Shown here: piece by piece, positions 25,623 through 34,629 of the stretch
Layout of the letters: the number at the start of each line of letters is the position of its first letter
Numbering within the stretch: the first letter of the stretch is position 1
Source of the DNA: Myxococcota bacterium
GTDB lineage: Bacteria > Myxococcota_A > UBA9160 > UBA4427
Assembly (NCBI GenBank): GCA_028278345.1
Contig: JANQEL010000151.1
Span: forward strand, 1-64,000
Reading direction: 5' to 3'
DNA: 64,000 nucleotides
Program-made: the position numbers and the translations under genes
The notes under the pieces: generated by a model
Databases searched by the model: none
What the model was told of the DNA's origin: nothing
Seen by the model: the letters and a program-made list of their open reading frames with translations, nothing else

Positions 25623-27680
25623 ATGCAAAATGTGCAAATCGGCAATACCCGGAATTTCGCCTTGATCGGCCATTCGGGTGATGGGAAGACGACCCTGGGC
25701 GAATCACTCATCCACGTCGCAGGCGTGACGGATGCCGCCGGCCGCGTGGATGATGACTCTTCGGTCCTCAACTACCTCCCTGAGGAAAAGAACGGACACA
25801 CCGCTTCCGTTACCTCCCACGTCTTCGGTTTCGATCACTCGGATCACCACCTCACTCTCGTCGACACTCCCGGCGATCCCAACTTCCAGGGCGACGGCAA
25901 GATCGCTCTGCAGGCCCTCGACGCTGCCGTACTCCTCGTCTCCGCCGTCGACGGTCCCAAAGCGGGCACCGAGAAGATGTTGCGCTCAGCGCAGCAGGCC
26001 AACATGCCCGTCATGGCTTTCATGAACGGCTTCGATCGCGAAGAAGCCGATCTCGACCGCACCCTCGAGATGCTCAAGGAGCTCGAGGTCACGCCGGTCC
26101 CCATCGCATTCAACATCGGTAAAGCAGAGGCCCTCGAAGGGGTGGTCGATCTGATACGAATGGAAGCCGTACGCCGCGGCGTGCGGAGCCCGATCCCGGA
26201 CGATCTGCTGGACGAAGCGCAGATGCGCCGCGAAACCCTGGTCGAAGCCGTCGCCGAATCGAGTGACGACCTGCTCGAGAAGTATCTCGAGGAGGGCGAT
26301 CTCACGGAGGACGAGCTTCGCCGCGGGCTTCGCATCGCGCTGGTGGAGCGCTTGATCGTGCCGGTGGTTTGTGGTTCGGCACTCACCGAGATCGGCGTGA
26401 CGCTCCTGCTCGAAGAACTCGAGGAATACATGCCTTCCCCTGCCGATCGCGGCGAATGGGAAGGGGAGGAAGAAGGCCAGGCGGTTGCGCCGAGCACCGA
26501 CGCGCCTTTCAGCGCCGTCGTGTTCAAGACGATCATCGATCGCTACACGGGCACGATGAGCGTGATGCGCGTGGTGTCGGGCACCGTGAAGGCCGACTCG
26601 CACATCCTCGATGCGACGAACGGCGAGAAGCTGCGCGTTGGCAAGCTCTTCCTCTTGCAGGGAGAGAAGCACGTCGAGGTCGCGGAAGCGGGCCCGGGCG
26701 ACATCGTGGCCGTCGCGAAGCTGAAGGACGTGCACACCGGCCATGTACTCACCGCCGAAAAGGGTGGCGTGCATCTCCACGAACTCGAGATCCCAGGAGG
26801 GGTGATCTCCTACGCCATCGAGGCGGGTAGCGGCAAGGAAGACGAGAAGATCTTCGGCGCGCTGGCCAAGCTCGCGGAAGAAGATCCCTCCCTCCACATC
26901 GGTCGCGATGAGGCGACCGGCGAGTTCCTGCTCACGGGCATGGGTGAACTCCACATCCGGACGACGGCGAAGAAGTTGAATCGCCTATTCGATCTGGAGA
27001 TCCACCTGAAGACGCCCAAGGTGCCGTATCGCGAAACCATCGCGAAGAAGGCCGAGCACGTCGAAGGCAAGCTCAAGAAGCAGACGGGCGGCGCCGGGAT
27101 GTTCGGTGTGGCCTACATCGACGTCGAGCCGCTCCCACGTGGCGAGGGCTTCCAGTTCGAAGACAAGGTGGTGGGTGGTGCGATCCCGAAGGGGCTCATC
27201 CCTGCGGTCGAGAAGGGAGTTCGCGAAGCGTGCCAGAAGGGCCCGTTGGCGGGTTACCCGGTCGTCGACATCGGGGTGAAGTGCGTCGACGGCAAGTACC
27301 ACGCGGTGGACTCGAACGAAATGGCCTTCCACCTCGCCGGCTCCTTCGCGTTGAAGGCGGCGGTGCAGGCGGCCAAGCCGACGCTCCTCGAACCCATGAT
27401 GACGGCCGAGATCACGGTGCCCGAGGACCACGTGGGCGACGTGATGGGCGACATCTCGGGGCGCCGGGGCCTCGTGCAGACCACCGAGTCACGTGCGCAT
27501 AGCTGCGTGGTGATCGCCAAGGTGCCGATGAGCGAGATGCTCGACTATGCCACGGCGCTCACCAGCATGACGGGAGGCAAGGGCGAGTTCCATCTCGAGT
27601 ACTCGCACTACGCCGAGGTGCCCGCGAAGCTCGCCGAGAAGATCGTCGAGGAGTCGCAGGCGGCGGCCGAAGCCCACTAG
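25623..27680 (+). CDS. Elongation factor G-like protein (EF-G paralogue)
   Basis: A protein of 685 residues with all five EF-G domains. The GTPase motifs differ from canonical EF-G: P loop GHSGDGKTT in place of AHIDAGKTT-like sequence, G3 DTPGDPNF in place of DTPGHVDF (the catalytic His position is Asp), and G4 NGFDREEAD in place of NKMD. Domains II-V are recognisable (EAGPGDIVAVAKL, LLTGMGELHIRTTAKKL, VVGGAIPKGLIPAVEKG, SRAHSCVVIAKVPMSEMLDYA). Such paralogues usually do not serve as the main elongation factor; roles in recycling or stress have been shown for some. No ribosomal protein operon is nearby. Confidence 0.93.
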   Translation: MQNVQIGNTRNFALIGHSGDGKTTLGESLIHVAGVTDAAGRVDDDSSVLNYLPEEKNGHTASVTSHVFGFDHSDHHLTLVDTPGDPNFQGDGKIALQALDAAVLLVSAVDGPKAGTEKMLRSAQQANMPVMAFMNGFDREEADLDRTLEMLKELEVTPVPIAFNIGKAEALEGVVDLIRMEAVRRGVRSPIPDDLLDEAQMRRETLVEAVAESSDDLLEKYLEEGDLTEDELRRGLRIALVERLIVPVVCGSALTEIGVTLLLEELEEYMPSPADRGEWEGEEEGQAVAPSTDAPFSAVVFKTIIDRYTGTMSVMRVVSGTVKADSHILDATNGEKLRVGKLFLLQGEKHVEVAEAGPGDIVAVAKLKDVHTGHVLTAEKGGVHLHELEIPGGVISYAIEAGSGKEDEKIFGALAKLAEEDPSLHIGRDEATGEFLLTGMGELHIRTTAKKLNRLFDLEIHLKTPKVPYRETIAKKAEHVEGKLKKQTGGAGMFGVAYIDVEPLPRGEGFQFEDKVVGGAIPKGLIPAVEKGVREACQKGPLAGYPVVDIGVKCVDGKYHAVDSNEMAFHLAGSFALKAAVQAAKPTLLEPMMTAEITVPEDHVGDVMGDISGRRGLVQTTESRAHSCVVIAKVPMSEMLDYATALTSMTGGKGEFHLEYSHYAEVPAKLAEKIVEESQAAAEAH

Positions 27681-27702
27681 GGGCCACTCGTCACATCAAA
27701 TC

Positions 27703-27764
27703 GTTCGGACGCGCCCGAACAAACGGATCGCCCGGGATGCCGCTTCAGGTATTCCGGGCGATCC
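27703..27764. terminator. Two adjacent hairpins in the convergent EF-G-like/CBS interval
   Basis: GTTCGG-ACGCGC-CCGAAC (27703-27720) is followed by a long imperfect stem: GGATCGCCCGGGAT (27725-27738) against ATTCCGGGCGATCC (27751-27764), 13 of 14 pairs with a 12-nt loop. The second stem overlaps the last codons of the CBS gene. Neither has a T-tract, but the position between convergent stops suggests a shared transcription barrier. Confidence 0.45.
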
Positions 27765-28146
27765 AGTTTACGACGTCGGTGTAACTGAGAACGCCCACCA
27801 CCTCGCGATCCTGCATCACCGGGGCACTGCGCACCCCCGTCATCCGCATCAGGTTCACGCAATCGGGGATGCGCAGATAGTCGGGCAGGCTCACGACGGG
27901 TGAGGTCATCACTTCGCTGACGACGAGCTCATCGAGGATCTCCGGTCCGGCATCGCCGAGCAGCTGCACGATGTCCTTGACCGAGACGATGCCGAGGCTA
28001 CGCCCGGTTTCGGGCGCCGGAATGAGCAGACAGTGGATCTTCAGCTCGACCATCCGCTTGAGCGCTTCCAACACGCTCGCTTCGGAGTCGCAGGTTTCGA
28101 GCTTGGTGCTCATGAGGTCTCGTGCGGTGAGTTCCTGGAACTGCAT
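27745..28146 (-). CDS. CBS domain-pair protein
   Basis: A protein of 133 residues made only of two CBS motifs (Bateman module). The first covers about residues 8-65 (LMSTKLETCDSEASVLEALKRMVE, GIVSVKDIVQLLG) and the second about 73-130 (EVMTSPVVSLPDYLRIPDCV, VVGVLSYTDVVNWI). Such stand-alone proteins bind adenine nucleotides and tune a partner. The ATG at 28146 gives exactly this module; the frame extends upstream into unrelated sequence under the FapA-like gene and is discarded. It lies 38 bp downstream of the FapA-like gene on the same strand, so the two may form an operon. Confidence 0.9.
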   Translation of the reverse strand: MQFQELTARDLMSTKLETCDSEASVLEALKRMVELKIHCLLIPAPETGRSLGIVSVKDIVQLLGDAGPEILDELVVSEVMTSPVVSLPDYLRIPDCVNLMRMTGVRSAPVMQDREVVGVLSYTDVVNWIARNT

Positions 28147-28184
28147 GGGTATCGATCCTGTCTGGCGGGTGGAGGGTCGCGCTC

Positions 28185-29519
28185 TCAGAGTGATCCGACG
28201 GTGATGCGTTTCGTTTCCGGGTCGAAGGTGAAGCGGGTTGCGCGAGTCGGAGCGTCGATGTCGAGTCGGCGGCTGCCGAAGCGAACCTGAACGCCCACGT
28301 TCACGGTGCCCAGCACGTGGATCTCGGCCACCTTCATCAGCTCGCGGCGCTTTGCAGCGCGTTCTCGCGTCGTCTCCGAGGCCTTCGTGTCGATGGCGAC
28401 CTGGGCACGGGCGCGCTTGCCCCCCTTCTTGCGGGAGTGACGCTCCGAACCGCCATCCTGCTTGCCGCGGGAGACCTTTCGCCGCTCTTTGTCGAGCGCA
28501 GCGTTCCGATGGGCTTCTTCGCGAGGAGACGTGAAGGGTTCGGCTACGCGAAGCCGGGTGCCGGCGCCGTCGGGTGCGCCGGCATCCTGGGTGCGGATCA
28601 GGGTCTCGACGACAGTCGTTCCGCCGCGCAAGCGCTTGCCGACTTCGCAAACCCGGGAGTTGACCTCGTTCCCCACGCTGTCGGTGACGAACATCGCGCG
28701 GCCGCCCGCGCGCAGCTTCGCCATCTGGGCGTGGTGGACGATCAGGTCGCCACCGACGTCGATGGATCCCGAATCGCCGGCCGTGATGCCGCGCGCCACC
28801 TGGAGGTTGCCTCCAGCGCACACGCGCCCACCGAAAACGGCGCCCTTGATCTCGACGTCGCCCCTGGCCTGGATCTCGAAGTTGGCGTTCAGGTTGCCCG
28901 TCACCGTGAGGCTGCCGTCGGTTTCGAGGTTGCCCGATCGCATGTCGACGTCGCCGCCGTGCTCGACGTGTTCGAGCACATCGACCTGATTCCCATTCTT
29001 GAAGAGCAGCGCCCCGGAGCGCTTCGCGACCAGTCGTCCTTCGTTGGTGAGTTCGACGCCGTCGCCGACGACGGCGCTCATCTCCTTGCCCGGTGTCGGC
29101 TGGAGTTCGCTTCCGTCGACCCCCTTGCCCGAGCGGCCCTCGGTTGGCGGACGCACGAAGCCGAGGTCCGCCCCTTCGCTCACGCGCGTCAGCGTGCTGC
29201 GTTCGAACCAGTCGACGCTGCCGTCGGCCCGGCGGCTGAAGGCCAGGGGCCCGACCTCGACGTCGAGTTCGATGCCGCCGTCCTTGCCCGCGCGCGGTGG
29301 CTTGCCCTTCGCGATCACCTGTTCGGGGGCTTCGAAGCTCTCGTCGTGGATCCGGCTTTCGATCGTCTGCTTCACCCGTTCGTCGATGCCGAAAACGACC
29401 TCGGCTTCGACGAGCGCACAGGCGACGGCATCCCGCTCGAGCGCTTCACCCGCCACCACGCGAATCAGCGCTTCGAGCGTGTCGTTCTGGATCTCGACCT
29501 GGATGCGTTCCTCGGCCAT
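28185..29519 (-). CDS. FapA family (DUF342) polymer-forming protein
   Basis: About 444 residues. The core (about 150-320) is built of short glycine-rich turns with a repeated design: GDVDMRSGNLETDGSLTVTG, IQARGDVEIKGAVFGGRV, GGNLQVARGIT, SIDVGGDLIV. This is the right-handed beta-helix pattern of the FapA/DUF342 and bactofilin-like families. A charged, probably disordered stretch (KERRKVSRGKQDGGSERHSRKK) separates it from a C-terminal strand-rich end. FapA has been linked to flagellar assembly and membrane targeting, but no flagellar genes are in this window. The ATG at 29519 has AGGGAA nearby; an in-frame ATG at 29576 would add 19 residues. Confidence 0.85.
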   Translation of the reverse strand: MAEERIQVEIQNDTLEALIRVVAGEALERDAVACALVEAEVVFGIDERVKQTIESRIHDESFEAPEQVIAKGKPPRAGKDGGIELDVEVGPLAFSRRADGSVDWFERSTLTRVSEGADLGFVRPPTEGRSGKGVDGSELQPTPGKEMSAVVGDGVELTNEGRLVAKRSGALLFKNGNQVDVLEHVEHGGDVDMRSGNLETDGSLTVTGNLNANFEIQARGDVEIKGAVFGGRVCAGGNLQVARGITAGDSGSIDVGGDLIVHHAQMAKLRAGGRAMFVTDSVGNEVNSRVCEVGKRLRGGTTVVETLIRTQDAGAPDGAGTRLRVAEPFTSPREEAHRNAALDKERRKVSRGKQDGGSERHSRKKGGKRARAQVAIDTKASETTRERAAKRRELMKVAEIHVLGTVNVGVQVRFGSRRLDIDAPTRATRFTFDPETKRITVGSL

Positions 29520-29727
29520 CCGTTCCCTGCGGCGTGGTTGCGCACGATCGATGGGTCGTTGCGCGGTGATTGCCATGTGACTGCAGGTTTCTCATCGGAC
29601 TGTCCGGCCCGATGCTGGAGGCCGCGGGCAGGACCCCTCAATGGGCTTGAGATCCCGGGCCGTTCTCTCGATGTAACGAGGACCCCGGTGCGCCCCAGTG
29701 CGCGCGCTTCTCCACGAGGAGACCCCG

Positions 29728-30744
29728 ATGGAACGCCTCACCTGTGCTCGCGTGGCTACGCGACTGTCTGTCTTCCTGATCCCGCTGTTGCTCGCTGTGT
29801 CCTTCGCGCACACCGCCCTGGCGGGATCCTTCTCTGCCGCGGACGTCTACCGCGAGTCGTCGCCTTCGGTCGTGCTGATCTTCGGCTACGACGGGAACGG
29901 AGCCGGCAGCGCCGGTACCGGTTCGATCGTGACCGACCAGGGTCTGATTCTCACCAACAACCACGTGATCCAGGGCGATGGCGCTCGCAAGCCCTTCCCG
30001 AAGATCACGGTCTACTTCAAACCCGAGAAGATCACGGGCAATACGAAGCGCGATCTCAAGGGGGGTATGCGTGCGCGCGTGGTTGCACGCGATGCCTCGC
30101 TCGATCTCGCTCTGCTCAAGGTCGACGGTCTGCCGGGCCGCGCAGAAGTCATCGGGTTCGGCGATTCCGAGAACGTCGAGATCGGATCCCAGGTCGCAGC
30201 GATCGGTCATCCCGGTGGCGGCGGTCTGTGGACGCTGACCACGGGCACGATCTCGAGTACCCGCACCGATGGAAAGCGCCAGATCTTCCAGACCGATACC
30301 GCGATCAACCCCGGCAACTCGGGGGGGCCGCTGCTGGATCACGGCGGCAACCTGATCGGCGTGAACACCTACGTGAAGCGGGTGAACAAGCAGGGCCTTC
30401 CGCTGGAAGGGCTCAACTACTCGCTGCGCAGTTCACTCGCGCGTCGCTGGCTCGAAGGCCTCGGAGTCGAGGTCGCCGAGGCGTCCGTACCGGCCGCGAT
30501 CGACGAGGCGCCGCAAGCCGCGAAGGCACCGACGCGCAAGCGCGCGCGCGAAGGCGCGCGCCCCTTCAAGACGAAGCGCGGTGCGAAGGCCTACGGCGTG
30601 CCGAACGCGTCCTTCGATCTCGAAGAATCCCTCGCCCAGGAGATCGCTCGCGCGAAGCAGAACGCGGGCAACGCTTTCGACGAGCTGGATTCCGAACTCG
30701 GATCCGACGGACGCGAGATGGACTGGGATCTCGAGGACTTCTAG
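29728..30744 (+). CDS. Secreted HtrA/DegP-like trypsin-type serine protease lacking a PDZ domain
   Basis: A protein of 338 residues. A signal peptide (VFLIPLLLAVSFAHTALAG) leads into an S1C protease domain with triad H79 (LTNNHVIQG), D126 (SLDLALLKV) and S198 (NPGNSGGPLL). The domain ends near residue 250. The remaining 90 residues are basic and then acidic (KRAREGARPFKTKRG, ending EMDWDLEDF) and show no PDZ domain, unlike DegP, DegQ or DegS. Envelope protein quality control is the likely role. GAGGAG stands 7 bp before the ATG. Downstream, the glycosyltransferase starts 48 bp away, apparently from its own promoter. Confidence 0.9.
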   Translation: MERLTCARVATRLSVFLIPLLLAVSFAHTALAGSFSAADVYRESSPSVVLIFGYDGNGAGSAGTGSIVTDQGLILTNNHVIQGDGARKPFPKITVYFKPEKITGNTKRDLKGGMRARVVARDASLDLALLKVDGLPGRAEVIGFGDSENVEIGSQVAAIGHPGGGGLWTLTTGTISSTRTDGKRQIFQTDTAINPGNSGGPLLDHGGNLIGVNTYVKRVNKQGLPLEGLNYSLRSSLARRWLEGLGVEVAEASVPAAIDEAPQAAKAPTRKRAREGARPFKTKRGAKAYGVPNASFDLEESLAQEIARAKQNAGNAFDELDSELGSDGREMDWDLEDF

Positions 30745-30792
30745 CGAGGAGTCTTCGACCGGCTCGCGCCCTGGGCCGCTATCCTGGCTTCG

Positions 30793-32460
30793 ATGTCCGC
30801 AGATGCGAAGGACGGCGAAGCTTCGTCGCGAGACACGGGTCGCGTGCTCGGCCGATCGGCGTGGGGCGTCATCGCGGGCGCAAGCCTCGCTCTGGGATGG
30901 CTGGCGGCGAGCTTCGTTACCCGCGGCCGCATCAATCACGACGAGGGTTGGGCCCTCTACGCGGCCCAGCGTCTGCTCGAAGGTGAGCTGCCCTACCGCG
31001 ACTTCCCCTTCTATCAGGCGCCATTGCTGGCGATCGTCCATGCGCCCGCCCAGTGGCTCTGGCCCGGGGTCGAAACCGGTCGCTGGGCTTCCTTCGTACT
31101 GAGTGCGATTACCTGCGCGCTCGCGATTCGCCTGGCGCATGAGCGCGGGCGTTGGATCGCGCCCGCGATCGCGTTCGTCGGGCTCGCGAGTACCCCGCTC
31201 GGGCTCTGGAGCCTGGTGACCACGCGCACGGAACCCTTGAGCGCGCTCTTCCTCACGCTGGCGGTGGTGGCGATCACCCGCGAGCGGACGACGGCGGCCA
31301 CCGTGGGGTGTGCAGTGCTCGCCGCCGTACTCGCCGTGGCCGCGCGGGTCAGTGTGGCGCCCGCTGCGTTGTTCGTCGCGGGCTACGCGCTCTATCGCCT
31401 GCACCGCGGATCCGCCCGGGCGGGAGAGGTGATGCGGGCGGTGGTGCCCGCGGGCCTCGCTGCGTTGGTGCTGGGGGCATTCACGTTGGCCGGTGGCTTC
31501 GCCCGCGCGTGGTTCTTCCTCGTGGACGTCCAGCGCGAGCGACACCTGCAGTTCGAGGCGCCGGCGGCCTTCGATCTTTCGGCGTGGTTCGGCTCGCGCC
31601 TCGATCTCGTGCAGAGTCTGTACATCGAGTTCGGCCCCGCGGTTCTTCTCGCGCTCGTTGCGGTGTTCTTCTGGCCGCTTCGCGCGGGCTGGGAGGCTCG
31701 TCGCGGCAAGGTCGGCGAAGACACGCACGCACTCGCCCTCGTTTCGGGTGTCGTGTTGCTGGCCTTCCTGCCCCATCTCGCGCCGCGGTACGTCTACCCC
31801 GTGTATTTCGTGGCGGTGCTCCCGCTTGCACTCGTGGTGTTCGGGTGGTCGGCCGCGCGAATCCACGAGGGCACCGTGCGGCGCTTCGCGAACCCCCTGC
31901 CGAGCCACGCAGCGCTCCTGTGTGCGCTGGTGGCGTTGACCGTGTTGCAGTGGATGCGCTTCGAGGGCCAGCAGCGGCTTTGGCAATCTCCGGATCCCAG
32001 CGACCTCGACCTGCTGCGAGCCGCGGCTCGAGTGATCGAGGCCGAGGTCGGGCCCGAAGAGCGGCTGCTGACCTTCGATACCTACCTCGCAGTCGAAGCT
32101 CAGAGGCGTGTGCCGCGGGGTTTCGAGATGAGCGTCTTCAGCTGGTTTCCGCGTCGCTCCACCGAGGATTCCGAAGCGCTCGGTCTGCTCACGAACGAGA
32201 AGCTGGGCGCTGCGTTCACGTTGCCCGACGTGCGCGCCCTGGCACTCTCCGATCAGGCGCTCGGCATCCTGGTGCATCGAGGCCACTTTGGTTTCCAACC
32301 GAGGCGCATCGTGGACGTGCGCGAACTCGAGAGCGCCCTACCCCTGCTGCACGACTTCGAGCTGGTACAGCACTTCCGTCGCGTGGGTCAGCAGCGCGCG
32401 CCGCTCTACCTCTTCACGCGGCGAAACCACCCGACGGCCGGCAACGCTCTGCCGAAATGA
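30793..32460 (+). CDS. GT-C family membrane glycosyltransferase (GT39/ArnT-like)
   Basis: A protein of 555 residues with about ten membrane helices. The first loop holds the acidic motif of GT-C enzymes, INHDEGWALYAAQRLLEGELPYRDF, with Asp-Glu as the likely catalytic or metal site. A soluble C-terminal part (about 410-555) includes LLTFDTYLAVEAQRRVP. Such enzymes move a sugar from a polyprenyl-phosphate donor to lipid or protein at the periplasmic face. The ATG at 30793 lacks a ribosome binding site but lies 7 nt behind TATCCT, like other putative leaderless genes here. A strong terminator begins just after the stop. Acceptor unknown. Confidence 0.85.
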   Translation: MSADAKDGEASSRDTGRVLGRSAWGVIAGASLALGWLAASFVTRGRINHDEGWALYAAQRLLEGELPYRDFPFYQAPLLAIVHAPAQWLWPGVETGRWASFVLSAITCALAIRLAHERGRWIAPAIAFVGLASTPLGLWSLVTTRTEPLSALFLTLAVVAITRERTTAATVGCAVLAAVLAVAARVSVAPAALFVAGYALYRLHRGSARAGEVMRAVVPAGLAALVLGAFTLAGGFARAWFFLVDVQRERHLQFEAPAAFDLSAWFGSRLDLVQSLYIEFGPAVLLALVAVFFWPLRAGWEARRGKVGEDTHALALVSGVVLLAFLPHLAPRYVYPVYFVAVLPLALVVFGWSAARIHEGTVRRFANPLPSHAALLCALVALTVLQWMRFEGQQRLWQSPDPSDLDLLRAAARVIEAEVGPEERLLTFDTYLAVEAQRRVPRGFEMSVFSWFPRRSTEDSEALGLLTNEKLGAAFTLPDVRALALSDQALGILVHRGHFGFQPRRIVDVRELESALPLLHDFELVQHFRRVGQQRAPLYLFTRRNHPTAGNALPK

Positions 32461-32462
32461 AA

Positions 32463-32492
32463 AGGGCCCCGTCCGCAAGGACGAGGCCCTTC
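32463..32492. terminator. Bidirectional intrinsic terminator
   Basis: AAGGGCCCCGTCC (32463-32475), loop GCAA, GGACGAGGCCCTT (32480-32492): 12 of 13 positions pair. On the reverse strand the stem is followed by TTTTCA, and on the forward strand by CTTCTTC. It separates the convergent glycosyltransferase and LPP20-type lipoprotein genes and can serve both. Confidence 0.8.
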
Positions 32493-32516
32493 TTCGATTG
32501 CGACGGTCTCTTCGAT

Positions 32517-33113
32517 CTACTCGTCGTCGAGATCCGCGAATGCCGCCTCGGCGCGCTCGGTGATGGCCTGGCGCACACCCTCAGAGAGACGCTTCATGCC
32601 CGAGACCGATTCCTCGAAGCGCTCGACGTCGAGCACCATCAGCGTGTAGTACGTACCGCTGTTCGAGATCCACGTATCCTGAATCTCGGTGCCGGTGAGC
32701 GAGATGTCGGTGATCTGCTTGCTGACGTCGATCACGTGCTGCTCGTCGTTGGCTGCGCTGCCGAGTTCGCCTCCACCCGCGGTGGTGGCCTGGTAGTCCT
32801 TGAGCATCGAGCGAACCTTCACGCCGAGGCTGCGCGCGATCTCGGTGCGACCCCGCGCCATCGCGGCGGTGCGGGCCAGCGAGATGTTGCTGCTGCCCTT
32901 GAACGATCCCACCCCGCAGAGCTTCGAAGCGTCGGGATGGCCCACGTAGCTGCGGCAGCCTTCGACCACCCAGTCGGGGGCGCCCGCGAACTCGTTGGGC
33001 ATGGTGTCGCGGGGGTCGCCGCTACTCGCACAGCCGAATGCGATGACGGTCATCGTAAGGCCGAGGGCGAGAAGAACTCGATCGAAAGAAGTCGGAAGAA
33101 TTGAACTTCGCAT
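32517..33113 (-). CDS. LPP20-like lipoprotein
   Basis: A protein of 198 residues. The signal VLLALGLTMTVIAFGCASSG has a lipobox with Cys near residue 28. The mature part resembles the LPP20 domain: PDWVVEGCRSYVGHPDASKLCGVGSFKGSSN followed by ARTAAMARGRTEIARSLGVKV and a final strand-helix unit (YYTLMVLDVERFEESV). These outer-membrane lipoproteins are widespread and of unclear function. The ATG at 33113 has GGAG 8 bp upstream and gives the best signal; an in-frame start six codons earlier is less likely. Two extra cysteines (near residues 53 and 65) could form a disulfide. Confidence 0.8.
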   Translation of the reverse strand: MRSSILPTSFDRVLLALGLTMTVIAFGCASSGDPRDTMPNEFAGAPDWVVEGCRSYVGHPDASKLCGVGSFKGSSNISLARTAAMARGRTEIARSLGVKVRSMLKDYQATTAGGGELGSAANDEQHVIDVSKQITDISLTGTEIQDTWISNSGTYYTLMVLDVERFEESVSGMKRLSEGVRQAITERAEAAFADLDDE

Positions 33114-33316
33114 GATGGGCTCCAGATCCAAGGCCCGGATCGACGGGGATGGGGCCTGCGCGTTTCGCCAGCCAAGGGCGCGTTGCAGTAAGGGGCGACG
33201 CGAACCGTCGCCTCATGGCTACATCGGAACGCGGCCCGAAAAAGTGAAGAGCTGCGGCGGGATGGCGCACGCCCTGCTGCACACGCGTTGCGTGTCACCT
33301 ACGCATGGCTGTGTGA

Positions 33317-34444
33317 TCAGCTTGCGTGTCGTTCGACGATTTCGGAAACGATCAGATCGGGCTGATCGTCGTCGCCGTCTTCGCGCTCGGCCTTCACGCC
33401 CAGGATCGGGAGCAGATTCACCATCTTTCGCAGATAGGCTTCGCTCTTCTCCGAAAGATTGAAGAATTCGAGAACCAGCCCCGCTTCGCCGTCGTCGCGA
33501 GTGACGCGAGCGCTCACGACGAGGGGTTCGGCGCGCGAGCGCACATGCACGGCCACCTTGACCTCGTCGCCGGGTACCAGGGTCTCGTTGGGCTGGACGC
33601 GCATTCCCCCCACGCTGATGTCTCGGCACAACAGCACCCGCGTGGCTTCGTCGTCGACCGCCACGACGTGCTTGTCGTACTCGCCGCGCGGTTCGGTACG
33701 TCGCTCGGAGGCCTCGTCGCTCGCTTCCTCGGGCGTTTTCATCAGGTCGGCGCCCGAGGTCTCGAGTTTGGCGGGGCCGCCCTGGTAGTTCTCGTACACC
33801 TTTCGCAGACGTTTGCCCTGGGCGGGCTTCAGGTCGTGAAAGGCGCCCGCGATCACGCAGCTCGCCTCGCCCTGCGCTCCGGGGGCGCTGCGTAGGATTC
33901 TTCCCGGCAGGCTGAAACTCTTCCCGCAGGCGATCTCCTGGGGAAAGATCAGCTTGACCTTGCTTCCGCTCTTGAGTGCCTTGTCGGCCACCAGGCGAAA
34001 ACCGTGCAGTGAGAGGTCGGCCAGGATCGCGTCACGGCGGAACAATCCGCTCTTGATCTGCACTTCTGCACCGACGCTCACGCGCCCCTGACGGCGGCGT
34101 TCCGGACCGCGGTAGATGCAGTGGAGCACCAGCAGTCGCATGGCAGCGGCATGCACCGGGCGGGCGACGATGAAGTTGACTCCCTGTCGGCGCATCATGG
34201 AGCGCATGGTGCGCGAATCGTTGTCGACGACGACGATGCGGCGCGTCTTCTCTGTGGCCTCGTTGCCCTCGAAGTGGCCCATGCGCCGCTGGCTAGCGAT
34301 CACCAGATCCCACTGCGTGCGCAGATCGATCTCCGTGGGCGCACCGGTGCGCTCGACGTAGGGCGTGCCGATATCCGCCAGCAGATGGCGCACGTCGGCG
34401 AGATCGTCGTCGTGAACCAGCAGGAGTTTCGGTTCGGCACTCAC
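33317..34444 (-). CDS. Tandem PilZ protein with degenerate receiver domain
   Basis: About 375 residues from the GTG at 34444. The N-terminal 115 residues resemble a response-regulator receiver (KLLLVHDDDLADVRHLL, WDLVIAS, IVARPVHAAAM), but the phospho-accepting Asp and the conserved Lys are replaced. Two PilZ domains follow: one with RRQGR and DLSLHGF (about 125-215), the other with RRTEPR and DISVGG (about 250-345). Both keep the RxxxR and DxSxxG residues that bind c-di-GMP. The C-terminus is acidic. It is probably a phosphorylation-independent c-di-GMP effector. An ATG at 34612 would add 56 residues of poor coding quality. The gene diverges from arfB. Confidence 0.82.
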   Translation of the reverse strand: MSAEPKLLLVHDDDLADVRHLLADIGTPYVERTGAPTEIDLRTQWDLVIASQRRMGHFEGNEATEKTRRIVVVDNDSRTMRSMMRRQGVNFIVARPVHAAAMRLLVLHCIYRGPERRRQGRVSVGAEVQIKSGLFRRDAILADLSLHGFRLVADKALKSGSKVKLIFPQEIACGKSFSLPGRILRSAPGAQGEASCVIAGAFHDLKPAQGKRLRKVYENYQGGPAKLETSGADLMKTPEEASDEASERRTEPRGEYDKHVVAVDDEATRVLLCRDISVGGMRVQPNETLVPGDEVKVAVHVRSRAEPLVVSARVTRDDGEAGLVLEFFNLSEKSEAYLRKMVNLLPILGVKAEREDGDDDQPDLIVSEIVERHAS

Positions 34445-34629
34445 CAGCGTCTCTTCATCCTCAGGCGCTGCGAAGGCGCAGCAGGGGCTCGGCTCGCGCT
34501 GTGCGAATCGGACGAACGTTCGGCGGGCTAAAGGCCCCCTCCGGTTTTCAGCGAGAAGCCCGGTGAGGGTTTTCCCTGCCCTCTGGCGGCCTTTCGTGTG
34601 GGCTTCGGGCATTCGATACGGTCCCCGCG

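Noticed and set aside
28317-30986. 889-codon open frame on the plus strand across FapA-like and protease genes
   Set aside because: It crosses two real genes in opposite directions and a promoter region; composition is that of a shadow frame.
33194-33296. Two stem-loops (GGCGACG/CGTCGCC and ACACGC/GCGTGT) as intrinsic terminators
   Set aside because: Stems are present downstream of the PilZ gene, but no T-tract follows on either strand, so I do not list them as terminators.
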